From: JAPWJZ01 sp965279315 | GTDB lineage: Bacteria > Pseudomonadota > Alphaproteobacteria > Micavibrionales > UBA2020 | Reading direction: 5' to 3' | DNA: 64,000 bases | Assembly: GCA_965279315.1 (NCBI GenBank) | Contig: OZ257145.1 | Span: 620,001 to 684,000 of the forward strand | Position numbers and translations under genes: made by a program | The notes under the pieces: model-generated | What the model saw: only the letters and a program-made list of their open reading frames with translations | The model's database searches: none | Told to the model about the DNA's origin: nothing | Shown here: piece after piece, positions 46,070 to 54,443 of the stretch | How the letters are laid out: each line of letters starts with the position of its first letter | Numbering within the stretch: position 1 is the first letter of the stretch

Positions 46070-46747
46070 ATGGCCAAAAAATCCGCGAAAACCTCCCCCG
46101 ACCTGCGCCGCCGGATATTCGAGGCCGCGTTGCCGGATGTCGCCTTTGACGGCTGGACGGACGAGGTGCTGGCGCGCGCCGCAAAAAAGCTGAAACTCGA
46201 CGAGGCTGCGGTCGATGAAGCCTTCCCCAAAGGCCCCGTATCGCTCGCCGGATATTTCGCGGAATGGGCGGATGACCGCATGGCCGAAAAACTGCAGCCG
46301 AAGAAACTGGCCGATATGCGCATCCGCGACCGCGTGGCGCATTGCCTGCGCACGCGCCTTGAAATCCTGACGCCGCACCGTCAGGCCCTGTCATCCGCAT
46401 TGGCCTTCCTTGCCATGCCGCCGCGTAACCTGCAGCTGCCGAAAATGGTCTGGCGCACGGCGGATACCATCTGGCGCGCCTGCGGCGACACATCAACCGA
46501 TTACAACCATTACACCAAACGCCTGCTGCTGTCGGGCGTGCAGTCTTCGACCACGCTTTACTGGCTGAACGACAAATCGGACGGGTTTGAAAAAACCTGG
46601 GCATTCCTTGCGCGGCGCATCGACGACGTCATGAAAATCGGCGGCGCGATCGGCAAACTGAAATCCGGCGCGGAACAGGCGAAGGAAAAAGTGAAGTCTA
46701 CAGTAAAGGCGCAAGCGCAGGCAAAAGGGTCGCGGTCGCGCGGATGA
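46070..46747 (+). CDS. COQ9 family ubiquinone biosynthesis protein
   Basis: 225 residues with a TetR-like N-terminal helix bundle (LRRRIFEAALPDVAFDGWTDEVLARAAKKL) and the COQ9 C-terminal signature (GDTSTDYNHYTKRLLLSGV, STTLYWLNDKS, TWAFLARRIDDVMKIG). COQ9 proteins bind lipids and support ubiquinone synthesis. A basic Lys/Ala tail follows. The stop overlaps the next gene (ATGATGG). Confidence 0.92.
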   Translation: MAKKSAKTSPDLRRRIFEAALPDVAFDGWTDEVLARAAKKLKLDEAAVDEAFPKGPVSLAGYFAEWADDRMAEKLQPKKLADMRIRDRVAHCLRTRLEILTPHRQALSSALAFLAMPPRNLQLPKMVWRTADTIWRACGDTSTDYNHYTKRLLLSGVQSSTTLYWLNDKSDGFEKTWAFLARRIDDVMKIGGAIGKLKSGAEQAKEKVKSTVKAQAQAKGSRSRG

Positions 46748-47433
46748 TGGTTTCAGCGCACAGGACCGCGCTTGGCTGCCTGATGGCGGCCTGCATCGTG
46801 GGGGCTGCCACGCGCGCCGCCGCCTGCGATGCGCCGCCGCCGATGCAGGGCGTGGAGATGTCGTTCACGAACAAGCCGCCCACGCTGGCCAATGACCAGC
46901 CCGGCGCGGAACTGGGCAAATACCAGGTCAGCACGACATTCGCCAAAAGCCATAACGAGATTTTCACCGTGGGCGGCCTGCACCTGTCGGAATTGGCGCC
47001 GCAATATACCGTAAGCTTTGAATTGTCCAACGGCGCGCCCGGGCAATACTGCGTCGGGATCATCGCGGTGCGCGTCAGCATCGAATACGCGCCGCGCATC
47101 ATGATCGCCAGCGAATGGCAGCCCGGCATGTGCCGGTACAAGGTGATCCTCGACCATGAAATGCGCCATGTGAACACCGACATCATCGCGTTCAACGAAT
47201 TCCTGCCCAAAATCCGCCTTGCGCTGGAGGAAGCGGTGCGCAAGCTGCCGCAGCGGGGCCCGATGCCCTATGCCAGCGTCGAAAAGGCCAAGGGTATCCT
47301 GGTCGATGCCGTGCGCGAAAAGCTGGTGGCGGAGATCGACGAGTTCCAGAAGATCCGCTTCGCGCGCCAGCAGATGATCGACACGCGCCAGCAATACCTG
47401 ATGGAAAGCCGCATCTGCCCGAGGGGGCAATAG
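46744..47433 (+). CDS. Exported putative metallopeptidase, HEMRH motif (first of pair)
   Basis: 229 residues with a signal peptide (MMVSAHRTALGCLMAACIVGAATRAAAC). The central part is beta-rich. The segment CRYKVILDHEMRHVNTD contains HExxH (HEMRH) in a helix, followed by a long helical C-terminus (KLPQRG onward). HEMRH with a preceding Cys recalls the DUF922-type putative Zn peptidases, but membership is not certain. Four-base overlap with the COQ9 gene; paralogue follows after 4 bases. Confidence 0.65.
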   Translation: MMVSAHRTALGCLMAACIVGAATRAAACDAPPPMQGVEMSFTNKPPTLANDQPGAELGKYQVSTTFAKSHNEIFTVGGLHLSELAPQYTVSFELSNGAPGQYCVGIIAVRVSIEYAPRIMIASEWQPGMCRYKVILDHEMRHVNTDIIAFNEFLPKIRLALEEAVRKLPQRGPMPYASVEKAKGILVDAVREKLVAEIDEFQKIRFARQQMIDTRQQYLMESRICPRGQ

Positions 47434-47437
47434 CGCC

Positions 47438-48091
47438 ATGGCAACCTCCGCCCTTGCAGCCGGGCTGCCCGCCCTCGCCTATGTGATGACGGCGCTCGGG
47501 CTCTGCACGCCGGAAATGCCGCCGAAAATAGATTTCACCCTGAGCATCGAAAAGCCGGACTGGAGCTATAAAAAGACCTCCGCCGAGATGAAGCGCGAGC
47601 TGCCGCCGATGTCGAAGCAGTTCCCGGTCGTGGGCGGGTATACGCATTCCACGACGCGCGACAAATATAACGTCAGCTTCGTGCACAAAAAAAACCACAC
47701 GACGGGGCTGCAATGCGTCTGGCCGGAAAAGGTCATGGTGAAAGTTTCCTATACCGCCGACGTTTATATCGCGAAAAATTACCCCAAGGGCGGCTGCCGC
47801 GATATCGAGACGCGCAAACATGAAATGCGCCATGTGAAGGCCGATGTGGAATTGCTGGAGGCGGGCGTGCCCAAATTGCGCGCCGTCATCGAAAAAATCC
47901 TGAAACAACCGGCCAAATCCGGCCCCGTGGACGATGCCGGCGCGTCCGCCATCCGCAGCAGCCTGCTGAACCGGATCAAGGATGCCGTGACGGTGGAGCT
48001 GAAGAAAATTGAAAAGCAGCGCACCAAGCGCCATGCCGGCATCGATTCCACCGCCGAATATACGCGGATGAGCCATGTCTGCCGTCGCTGA
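47438..48091 (+). CDS. Exported putative metallopeptidase, HEMRH motif (second of pair)
   Basis: 217 residues, paralogous to the preceding gene: a hydrophobic N-terminus (signal or anchor), a beta-rich middle (YNVSFVHKKNHTTGLQCVWPEKVMVKVSYTA split over strands), and CRDIETRKHEMRHVKADVELLEAGVPKLR with the same Cys-x8-HEMRHVxxD layout. The C-terminal helix is basic. It is the last gene before the convergent ccm operon end. Function unknown. Confidence 0.65.
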   Translation: MATSALAAGLPALAYVMTALGLCTPEMPPKIDFTLSIEKPDWSYKKTSAEMKRELPPMSKQFPVVGGYTHSTTRDKYNVSFVHKKNHTTGLQCVWPEKVMVKVSYTADVYIAKNYPKGGCRDIETRKHEMRHVKADVELLEAGVPKLRAVIEKILKQPAKSGPVDDAGASAIRSSLLNRIKDAVTVELKKIEKQRTKRHAGIDSTAEYTRMSHVCRR

Positions 48092-48101
48092 CCTGCCGTC
48101 G

Positions 48102-48824
48102 TTAATCTGCTTTTTTAACGCTGCCTGTCACAGGCTGCGTGCGTGCCTTGCTGATGGCGTCGCGCACCTGCGCCTTCCAATAGGCGCGCGGCGCACCGTC
48201 GCCCAGCAGCGCTTCCCATTCGGCGATGGCGGCCGCGGGGTCGCCGCGCTGCGCCTTGGCCAGCGCAAGGTAATAACGCGCAATCGGGCTTTCGGGATAA
48301 AGCGTGCGCACGTAATCGAATGTGCCGATCGCATCATCGCCGACAGTGCCGTTGGATGCCAGCACCTGCACCTCGCCCAGCGACACCGCATAGACGCGCA
48401 GCAACGCGTTGCCGGTTTTCTGCGCCTCCACGACCGCGCGTTTATAAAACTGCACCGACTGCTTGAAATCGCCGGTGCGGAAATTGATCGTCGCCAGCTG
48501 CAGCAGCGCGGCAAGGTCATAGGGATTTTTTTCGACCAGGATCTGGTACGGGCGTTCCTTCATCAATGCTTCCTGCCGCAGGAACGTTTCCTCGATATTC
48601 GAAAATATCGCGGGCGATGATTGCAGGTCGGGGCGGCCAAGCGGCAGATAGACGGCAAGCGCGCCCAGCGGCAGGATGGCGGCCAGCACCATGGAAAGTT
48701 TTTTGTCGATGGCACCGGGCGCGCCCGCATGGCGGAAACGCCCGCGATTGGCGAGCGTCATCATGATCTTAATGACGACGCCGGCGGTCAGCGCCGAGGC
48801 GATGATATAAAAACCCCACATCAT
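48102..48824 (-). CDS. ccmI: CcmI-like TPR protein (short form)
   Basis: 240 residues: two N-terminal hydrophobic segments (about 3-25 and 44-62), then TPR-like repeats (NPYDLAALLQLATINFRTGDF, QSVQFYKRAVVEAQKTGN, YPESPIARYYLALAKAQRGD). CcmI delivers apocytochrome c to the CcmFH heme ligase. Usual CcmI is about 350-420 residues; the charged segment that normally follows the first helix is missing here. Last gene of the ccm operon, overlapping ccmH by 4 bases. Confidence 0.8.
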   Translation of the reverse strand: MMWGFYIIASALTAGVVIKIMMTLANRGRFRHAGAPGAIDKKLSMVLAAILPLGALAVYLPLGRPDLQSSPAIFSNIEETFLRQEALMKERPYQILVEKNPYDLAALLQLATINFRTGDFKQSVQFYKRAVVEAQKTGNALLRVYAVSLGEVQVLASNGTVGDDAIGTFDYVRTLYPESPIARYYLALAKAQRGDPAAAIAEWEALLGDGAPRAYWKAQVRDAISKARTQPVTGSVKKAD

Positions 48825-49213
48825 TCACCGCCTTTCTGCAGGCTGCGCTGGTAGCGCAGCGCAACGCCAAACCCCGCCAGCAGCACGAGCAGCGGCGCAC
48901 CCCATAACAGCCATGTTGCGGGCTTCACGGGCGGGTTCATCAGAACGTAATCGCCATAGCGTTCCTGCACGAAGGCAAGCACCGCCGTGTCGCTGTCGCC
49001 GGCGGTCAGCCGTTCGCGCACCAGCCTGCGGATATCGCCCGCAAGCCCTGCGTTTGATTCGTCAATATCCTCGCCCTGGCAGACAAGGCAGCGCAGTTGT
49101 TTGGAGATTTCGCGCGCCCTTGTTTCCATCACGGGGTCTTTTAGCATTTCATCCGGCTGCACGGCGAAAGCGGGCGTCGAGACAAGGAACAGGATGACCA
49201 GCCATGCCTTCAT
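48821..49213 (-). CDS. ccmH: Cytochrome c maturation thioredoxin-like protein CcmH
   Basis: 130 residues: signal peptide, the redox pair C42-L-V-C45 in QLRCLVCQGEDIDES, a three-helix bundle (IRRLVRERLTAGDSDTAVLAFVQERYGDYVLMNPP), then one membrane helix and a short cytoplasmic tail. Reduces apocytochrome c cysteines before heme attachment. Four-base overlaps on both sides. Confidence 0.95.
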   Translation of the reverse strand: MKAWLVILFLVSTPAFAVQPDEMLKDPVMETRAREISKQLRCLVCQGEDIDESNAGLAGDIRRLVRERLTAGDSDTAVLAFVQERYGDYVLMNPPVKPATWLLWGAPLLVLLAGFGVALRYQRSLQKGGE

Positions 49214-49743
49214 TTCATTTTCTCCAGCAGCGGGCCGAAGACGCTGTCCATATCCGCCTGTTTCAGCGCGCCGACATGCTTGTAACGGATGATGCCGTCG
49301 CCGCCGACCAGGAATGTTTCCGGCACGCCGTACACGCCGAAATCGATGGCGATGCGTCCCGCTTCGTCAAAGCCTGTCGCATGGAACGGGTTGCCGTGAC
49401 GCTCCAGCCATGCGGCTGCGTCTTTTTTCGTGTCCTTATAATCGATGCCATAGACGGCGATGCCGGTTTTCTGCGCAAATTTTCCCAATACCTGCTGTTC
49501 GCCCTTGCAGGTCACGCACCATGACGCGAAAAAATTGACGAGGAACGGCTTGCCATCCTGCAGCATGTCGGCGGTTGCCAGTTTTCCGTCACCCACCGCC
49601 ATGGGCAGCGTGAATTCCGGCACTTTCTTGCCGATCATGGCGGAGGGCAGGATGGCGGGATCCTTGCCCTGCAGCAGCGGCACGGCGAAGAGGCCGACCA
49701 TGCAGATGAAAATGCCAAGCGGGATAAAGGCGCGCACGTTCAT
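49210..49743 (-). CDS. ccmG: Thiol:disulfide oxidoreductase CcmG/DsbE
   Basis: 177 residues: N-terminal membrane anchor (about 5-24), thioredoxin fold with C76-V-T-C79 (FFASWCVTCKGE), YGVPETFLV with the cis-Pro, and GIDYKDTKKDAAAWLERHGNPF, the CcmG-specific insertion. ATG at 49743 is chosen because it overlaps the ccmF stop; the longer frame is ccmF out of frame. Keeps apocytochrome thiols reduced in the periplasm. Confidence 0.96.
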   Translation of the reverse strand: MNVRAFIPLGIFICMVGLFAVPLLQGKDPAILPSAMIGKKVPEFTLPMAVGDGKLATADMLQDGKPFLVNFFASWCVTCKGEQQVLGKFAQKTGIAVYGIDYKDTKKDAAAWLERHGNPFHATGFDEAGRIAIDFGVYGVPETFLVGGDGIIRYKHVGALKQADMDSVFGPLLEKMK

Positions 49744-51689
49744 GCATGCACCTTGCGCGCCGACTTTGACGATGGTTTTGATGGCGACGCCATGGCCATC
49801 AGCCCGCCGGTTGCGATCATCAGCGCGCCCAGCATGACCCACAGCACCAGCGGGTGATGGTAAAGGCGTATCACGCGGCGCAGCGGGTTGACCTTGTCCT
49901 GATCGCCCATGACGGCGTAGTCGATGGCGAAACCGTCCGCCCGCAGCGCGGTTTCGCTGAGTTCACGTTCCTGCGCCGGGTACCAGCGTTTTTCGGGCAG
50001 CAGGAAAGACGGCGCGTCATCCCCCGCGCCCTGCAGTGACAATATCGCGCGTTCAATCGTGAAGTTTTTGCCCACATCGGGGCGGATGCCGACAAAAGTG
50101 ACCGTCTTGCCCGCAAAGGCGACGGTGTCGCCCTGCGTCATCCACAGGATTTTTTCCTCTTTCCAGACGGTCGCCGCCGTTGCGCCCATCAGCAGCACCG
50201 CGATGCCCGCATGCGCCACGACCATGCCGTAATAGGCAGGCGGCATGCCGCGCATCTGCGTGAATTTTCCCGTCTTGCGGAACAGGTCGAACAATGTCGT
50301 AAATAAAATCCAGCCGGCGCAGGCGAACATGGTGACCGTGAAAACCTTGTCCGGCCACGGCATAAAGGCGATGGCGGCGGCGAGCGCGGCGGTCAATGCC
50401 AGCGGCAGGTACAGTTTCGCGCGGATGGAAACGAATGACGCTTCGCGCCACGCCAGCAGCGGGCCGATGCCCATCAGGATCGCGAACGGCACCAGAAGCG
50501 GCGTCAGCGTCGCGGTGAAATACGGCGCGCCCACCGAAATGCTGCCCATGTCGAGGGCGGAGAGGAAAATGGGATAAAGCGTGCCCATGAAAACCGTCGC
50601 GCAAAAGGTGAACAGGAAAATGTTGTTCAACAGGATCGCCATTTCACGGCTGACCGGCCTGAACGAACTGCCGATCGTGATATGCGGCGCGCGCAAGCCA
50701 TACAGCAAAAACGCCCCGCCCGTGGTGAGCCCCAGCAGCGCGAGGATGAAAATCCCGCGCGTGGGGTCGGAGGCGAAGGAATGCACCGACGTCAAAACGC
50801 CGGAGCGTACAAGGAACGTGCCCAGCAGCGACAGCGTGAAGGCAAGGATGCACAGGAACACCGTCCATATCTTCAGGCTCCCGCGTTTTTCAAGCGCGGC
50901 GACCGAATGCAGCAGCGCGGTTCCCGCCAGCCACGGCATCAATGACGCGTTTTCGACGGGGTCCCAGAACCAGAAACCGCCCCAGCCGAGCTCGTAATAG
51001 GCCCATGTCGCGCCCAGCATGATGCCGAGCGTCATGAACACCCATGCCGCCAGCACCCAAGGGCGCAGCTGCGACGCCCATTCGGCATCGACCTTTTTTT
51101 CGACCAGCGCCGCAATCGCAAAACAGAACGCGACCGAAAAGCCTACATATCCGGCATATAAAACAGGCGGGTGGATCGCCAGCAGCGGGTCCTGCAGCAC
51201 GGGGTTCAAATCCATCCCTTCGCGCGGCGACGGGTCGAGGCGCAGGAAGGGGTTGGATGCGGCAAGGTTATAAAGCAGGAAGCCGGACGTGACAAGGCCG
51301 AGCACCGACAGCACGCGCGCATGCAGGGCCGGCGGCAGGCTCGCGCGCCCGCGCGTCGCCAGGAAAAACCCCCATGACGACAGCATCCAGCCCCAGAGCA
51401 GCATCGATCCTTCATGGTTGCCCCATGCGCCGCTGATTTTATAGATCCACGGCTTCAGCGTATGGCTGTTTTGCTGCACGTTCAGCACCGAAAAATCGGA
51501 CAGCGCATAGGCATGGATGAGGCCGAACAGCGCAATCGTCATGAGCCCGCAGAGCGACACTGCCATCGGGCGGCCGAGCGCCATCCACGATACCCTGCCC
51601 TTCGCGGCGCCCCACATCGGCACCACCGCCATCACGAGCGACAGCACGAAGGCGAGGGCCAGTGCAAAATGGGCAAGTTCGATGATCAC
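49740..51689 (-). CDS. ccmF: Heme lyase CcmF
   Basis: 649-residue membrane protein with about 15 helices. The tryptophan-rich signature GGFWFWDPVENASLMPWL, the region SGAWGNHEGSMLLWGW, and conserved His-containing loops identify it as the heme:cytochrome c ligase subunit. The start is GTG at 51689, overlapping the ccmE stop by 4 bases. Confidence 0.97.
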   Translation of the reverse strand: MIIELAHFALALAFVLSLVMAVVPMWGAAKGRVSWMALGRPMAVSLCGLMTIALFGLIHAYALSDFSVLNVQQNSHTLKPWIYKISGAWGNHEGSMLLWGWMLSSWGFFLATRGRASLPPALHARVLSVLGLVTSGFLLYNLAASNPFLRLDPSPREGMDLNPVLQDPLLAIHPPVLYAGYVGFSVAFCFAIAALVEKKVDAEWASQLRPWVLAAWVFMTLGIMLGATWAYYELGWGGFWFWDPVENASLMPWLAGTALLHSVAALEKRGSLKIWTVFLCILAFTLSLLGTFLVRSGVLTSVHSFASDPTRGIFILALLGLTTGGAFLLYGLRAPHITIGSSFRPVSREMAILLNNIFLFTFCATVFMGTLYPIFLSALDMGSISVGAPYFTATLTPLLVPFAILMGIGPLLAWREASFVSIRAKLYLPLALTAALAAAIAFMPWPDKVFTVTMFACAGWILFTTLFDLFRKTGKFTQMRGMPPAYYGMVVAHAGIAVLLMGATAATVWKEEKILWMTQGDTVAFAGKTVTFVGIRPDVGKNFTIERAILSLQGAGDDAPSFLLPEKRWYPAQERELSETALRADGFAIDYAVMGDQDKVNPLRRVIRLYHHPLVLWVMLGALMIATGGLMAMASPSKPSSKSARKVHA

Positions 51690-52174
51690 TTGGGCTTGCC
51701 CGATTTTTGATCATCCGGATCGCCTGTTTTGTCACCGTGCAGTTTTTTCATTTCCCTGGCCAGTTCCGGCGGCGTGTATTTTTCATCATGTTTCGCCAGC
51801 AGCACGGTTGCCACGAAAACATCTTTTTGCAGGCTGCCGGTCGCGACCACGCCCTGCCCTTCGCGGAACAGGTCCGGGGCGATGCCTTTATATTCGACCT
51901 TCTGGTCGCGCAGTTCGTCGGTCACGACGAATTTGATCGTCAGGTCATCGGCGGTTTTTTCGAGGCTGCCCGCCTTCACAAGGCCGCCGAGGCGGAATAT
52001 CCTGCCATCCATGACCCGCGCATCGTCCAGCACGCGCAAATCCTGCACCTGCTGGGGCGTGAAGAAATACGACACGTTCTTGCGCAGCGCGAACAGCGCG
52101 ATGGCCGTCGCAAGGCCGAGCGCGCAGAGGATAAGAAGGATGAACTGCAGGCGTTCTTTTTTATTCATTGCCAT
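51686..52174 (-). CDS. ccmE: Periplasmic heme chaperone CcmE
   Basis: 162 residues: membrane anchor about 10-28, OB-fold domain (FRLGGLVKAGSLEK, VEYKGIAPDLFREGQGVVATG) and the covalent heme site H129 in LLAKHDEKYTPPE with Y133. Flexible charged tail. ATG at 52174 follows GAAGG inside ccmD; overlaps ccmD by 14 bases. Confidence 0.97.
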   Translation of the reverse strand: MAMNKKERLQFILLILCALGLATAIALFALRKNVSYFFTPQQVQDLRVLDDARVMDGRIFRLGGLVKAGSLEKTADDLTIKFVVTDELRDQKVEYKGIAPDLFREGQGVVATGSLQKDVFVATVLLAKHDEKYTPPELAREMKKLHGDKTGDPDDQKSGKPK

Positions 52175-52283
52175 CTTTTTTTACCTTCGCCCATGCGCGC
52201 AGTGAAGCGATCACCAGCCCCGCCAGCACAATGCCGGTGACGCCATAGGCCGCCATGATGAAATTTGCGTATTCGCCGTTCAT
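52161..52283 (-). CDS. ccmD: Heme exporter small subunit CcmD
   Basis: 40 residues, easily missed by length filters: MNGEYANFIMAAYGVTGIV then a membrane helix to about residue 28 and the basic end RAWAKVKKDGNE. Position between ccmC and ccmE, one membrane helix and a basic tail are diagnostic. CcmD helps release holo-CcmE from CcmABC. Its ATG overlaps the ccmC stop (ATGA). Confidence 0.93.
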   Translation of the reverse strand: MNGEYANFIMAAYGVTGIVLAGLVIASLRAWAKVKKDGNE

Positions 52284-53026
52284 GCCGCGCCCCTTAAATT
52301 TGCCGCGCGGTGTTTGCGGCCAAAAATTTCGGTGCGCAGGCGGAAGACGGCGAGCGCAATGAACAGGAAATGGAACGCCGCCGCCATCAGCAACAGCGGC
52401 AGCAGCATCGATTTATCGACTGTCGCGCCATCCATGCGGATGATGCTGGCGGGCTGGTGCAGCGTGTTCCACCAGTCGACGGAAAACTTGATGATCGGGA
52501 TATTGATCGCGCCTGCGAGCAGCAGGCAGGCGCCCGCATTGATGCCGCGCTGTTCGTCATCGAACGCATCGACCAGCGCCATGTACCCGATATATAAAAA
52601 GAACAGCACCAGCACCGATGTCAGCCGCGCATCCCACACCCACCATGCGCCCCACATCGGCTTGCCCCACAGCGATCCCGTGACAAGGCAGATAAAGGTG
52701 AAGGCGGCGCCCACGGGCGCAACGGCCTTGGCATACAATTCCGCCAGCACATGTTTCCACACCAGCCCGACGAAGGCAGCAATCGCCATCGTGACATAGG
52801 TGAACAGCGCCATCCAAGCGGCGGGCACATGGATATACATGATACGCACCGTTTCGCCCTGCTGGTAATCGGGGGGAGAATCGAAAAATGCGACATATAG
52901 TCCGGCTGCAAAAAACACAGCGGTCAGCGCCCATGCAACGGGCAGCACATAGGTCGCCAGGGCCAGAAACCGGCCCGGATTGGCGAAGCGCCCGATGATG
53001 CTGCCGCTGATGCCCAAAGCTGTCAT
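52280..53026 (-). CDS. ccmC: Heme exporter protein CcmC
   Basis: 248 residues, six membrane helices. Tryptophan-rich signature GSLWGKPMWGAWWVWDARLTS, flanked by the conserved His in IMYIHVPAAWM and VDWWNTLHQPASI. Loads heme onto CcmE. The ATG at 53026 overlaps the ccmB stop; a longer open frame runs into ccmB out of frame. Confidence 0.97.
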   Translation of the reverse strand: MTALGISGSIIGRFANPGRFLALATYVLPVAWALTAVFFAAGLYVAFFDSPPDYQQGETVRIMYIHVPAAWMALFTYVTMAIAAFVGLVWKHVLAELYAKAVAPVGAAFTFICLVTGSLWGKPMWGAWWVWDARLTSVLVLFFLYIGYMALVDAFDDEQRGINAGACLLLAGAINIPIIKFSVDWWNTLHQPASIIRMDGATVDKSMLLPLLLMAAAFHFLFIALAVFRLRTEIFGRKHRAANLRGAA

Positions 53027-53691
53027 GACCTCGAATGCAGTTTCAAAAACGCGGATGCCGCCGCGGGCGCAAGGGGCAGGGTTGCCACCACCAGCGCCGT
53101 TTGGAGCAAAAGATAGGCCGTAACAGGGGCATCCGCAAGGGCAGCCTCCGCCCCCATAACCCCCAGGATAAGCATGGGAATCAGCAGCGGCAGCACCAGC
53201 ACCGCCAGCAAAAGCCCCGACCGTCGGCTGCCCAGCGTCAGGGCCGCGCCCGCGATTCCCAGCAGGCTCATGTATATAGTGCCAAGCGCAAGCGCCCCGC
53301 AGAGCAGGGGAGCTTTCCCCGGCGGCACGCCCAGCATGACCGAAACAGGGAACGCCGCGATCACCAGCGGCAGGCCGGAGAGCAGCCAGTGCGATATCAT
53401 TTTGCCAAGCGCGGCCTGCCACGGCGACACCGGCGACATCATCAGCAAATCGAGCGTGCCGTCCTCGGCATCGCGCTGAAATACGGCATCAAGCGACAAC
53501 AGCCCCGCCAGCAGCGCGCAGACCCAGATGATCGCGGCGGCGGATTTTTGCAAGGCGGCGGGATCCTGCGCCAGCGCAAAGGGAAACAGGCTGGTGACAA
53601 CGACGAAGAAAAACAGCGTCGCCACGAATTCCGACCCGCGCGCGGCGAACAGGCGCGTATCGCGCGTGACGATGGCGCAGATCGCCCTCAT
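53023..53691 (-). CDS. ccmB: Heme exporter ABC permease CcmB
   Basis: 222 residues, six membrane helices. Family motifs AIVTRDTRLFAARGSEFV at the N-terminus, VFQRDAEDGTLDLLMMSP, and LGTIYMSLLGIAGAALTLG. Pairs with the CcmA ATPase. Four-base overlaps with ccmA and ccmC. Confidence 0.96.
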   Translation of the reverse strand: MRAICAIVTRDTRLFAARGSEFVATLFFFVVVTSLFPFALAQDPAALQKSAAAIIWVCALLAGLLSLDAVFQRDAEDGTLDLLMMSPVSPWQAALGKMISHWLLSGLPLVIAAFPVSVMLGVPPGKAPLLCGALALGTIYMSLLGIAGAALTLGSRRSGLLLAVLVLPLLIPMLILGVMGAEAALADAPVTAYLLLQTALVVATLPLAPAAASAFLKLHSRS

Positions 53692-54350
53692 GCCGCACCT
53701 TCCATGGTTTCGCGCGGAGCGCCTAATGTGATACGACGCAATGTGCCGGTGTCCGGCGGGTCAACCGGGTAATGGCTTGCAATCACCGCGACGCCGCCCT
53801 TCGCGATGTGATGTTCCAGGGCGATCCGGAACAGCGCCATCGATTCAGCGTCGAGGCCGTTCAACGGTTCATCGAACAGCCAGAGCTTCGAGCCCTTCAT
53901 CAACACGCGCGCAAGGCCGAGGCGGCGTTTCTGCCCTGCCGAGAAATACCGCACAGGGCGGTCGCGCAGGTCATGCAGCCCCATGGCGCGCAACGCAGCC
54001 GCGCAAATATCATCGCCCACGCCCCAGAGCCGCGCCCAGAAGGCAATATTTTCATATGCCGTTTCCAGAAGCTTGAGATGCGTGTCGCTGGCGGGCAGGA
54101 AGGCGAAGCGCGCCGCATGTGCAGACGCGCCATTTTCCAAAAAATCACGCTCTTGCCATAAAATGCGCCCGTCAAAGGGTAGCGCCCCCGCCATCACGCG
54201 CAGCAGGCTCGTCTTGCCCGCACCGTTCGGGCCGGCCAGATGCACAACATCGCCTTCGGCCATTTCCAAAAACAAGTTTTGAAACAGCAAACGGCCGCCG
54301 CGCTGGCAGCCGACATCGTCGAGGGTGAAAAGGCGGTTTGAAGCGGTCAC
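53688..54350 (-). CDS. ccmA: Heme exporter ATP-binding protein CcmA
   Basis: 220 residues: Walker A GPNGAGKTSLLR, Q-loop region FLPASDTHLKLLET, ABC signature YFSAGQKRRLGLARVL and Walker B LWLFDEPLNGLD with SHYP as the H-loop. The start is taken as GTG at 54350 (MTASNRLFTLDDV), giving normal family length; upstream in-frame sequence runs through the promoter and into the acnA region. Confidence 0.96.
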   Translation of the reverse strand: MTASNRLFTLDDVGCQRGGRLLFQNLFLEMAEGDVVHLAGPNGAGKTSLLRVMAGALPFDGRILWQERDFLENGASAHAARFAFLPASDTHLKLLETAYENIAFWARLWGVGDDICAAALRAMGLHDLRDRPVRYFSAGQKRRLGLARVLMKGSKLWLFDEPLNGLDAESMALFRIALEHHIAKGGVAVIASHYPVDPPDTGTLRRITLGAPRETMEGAA

Positions 54351-54380
54351 GTATTGGCCTATTATCTTGTGAACGCTTGG

Positions 54381-54409
54381 ACTATAAACCAAGCCTATGC
54401 GCAAGACAA
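54381..54409 (-). promoter_or_regulatory. Candidate sigma-70 promoter of the ccm operon
   Basis: On the minus strand TTGTCT (54404-54409), 17-base spacer, TATAGT (54381-54386, 5 of 6). It lies about 30 bases before the ccmA GTG, in the 93-base interval divergent from acnA. Confidence 0.55.
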
Positions 54410-54443
54410 ACGTAACTGACTGAAAAAAATAGGGAGTTCCGCC

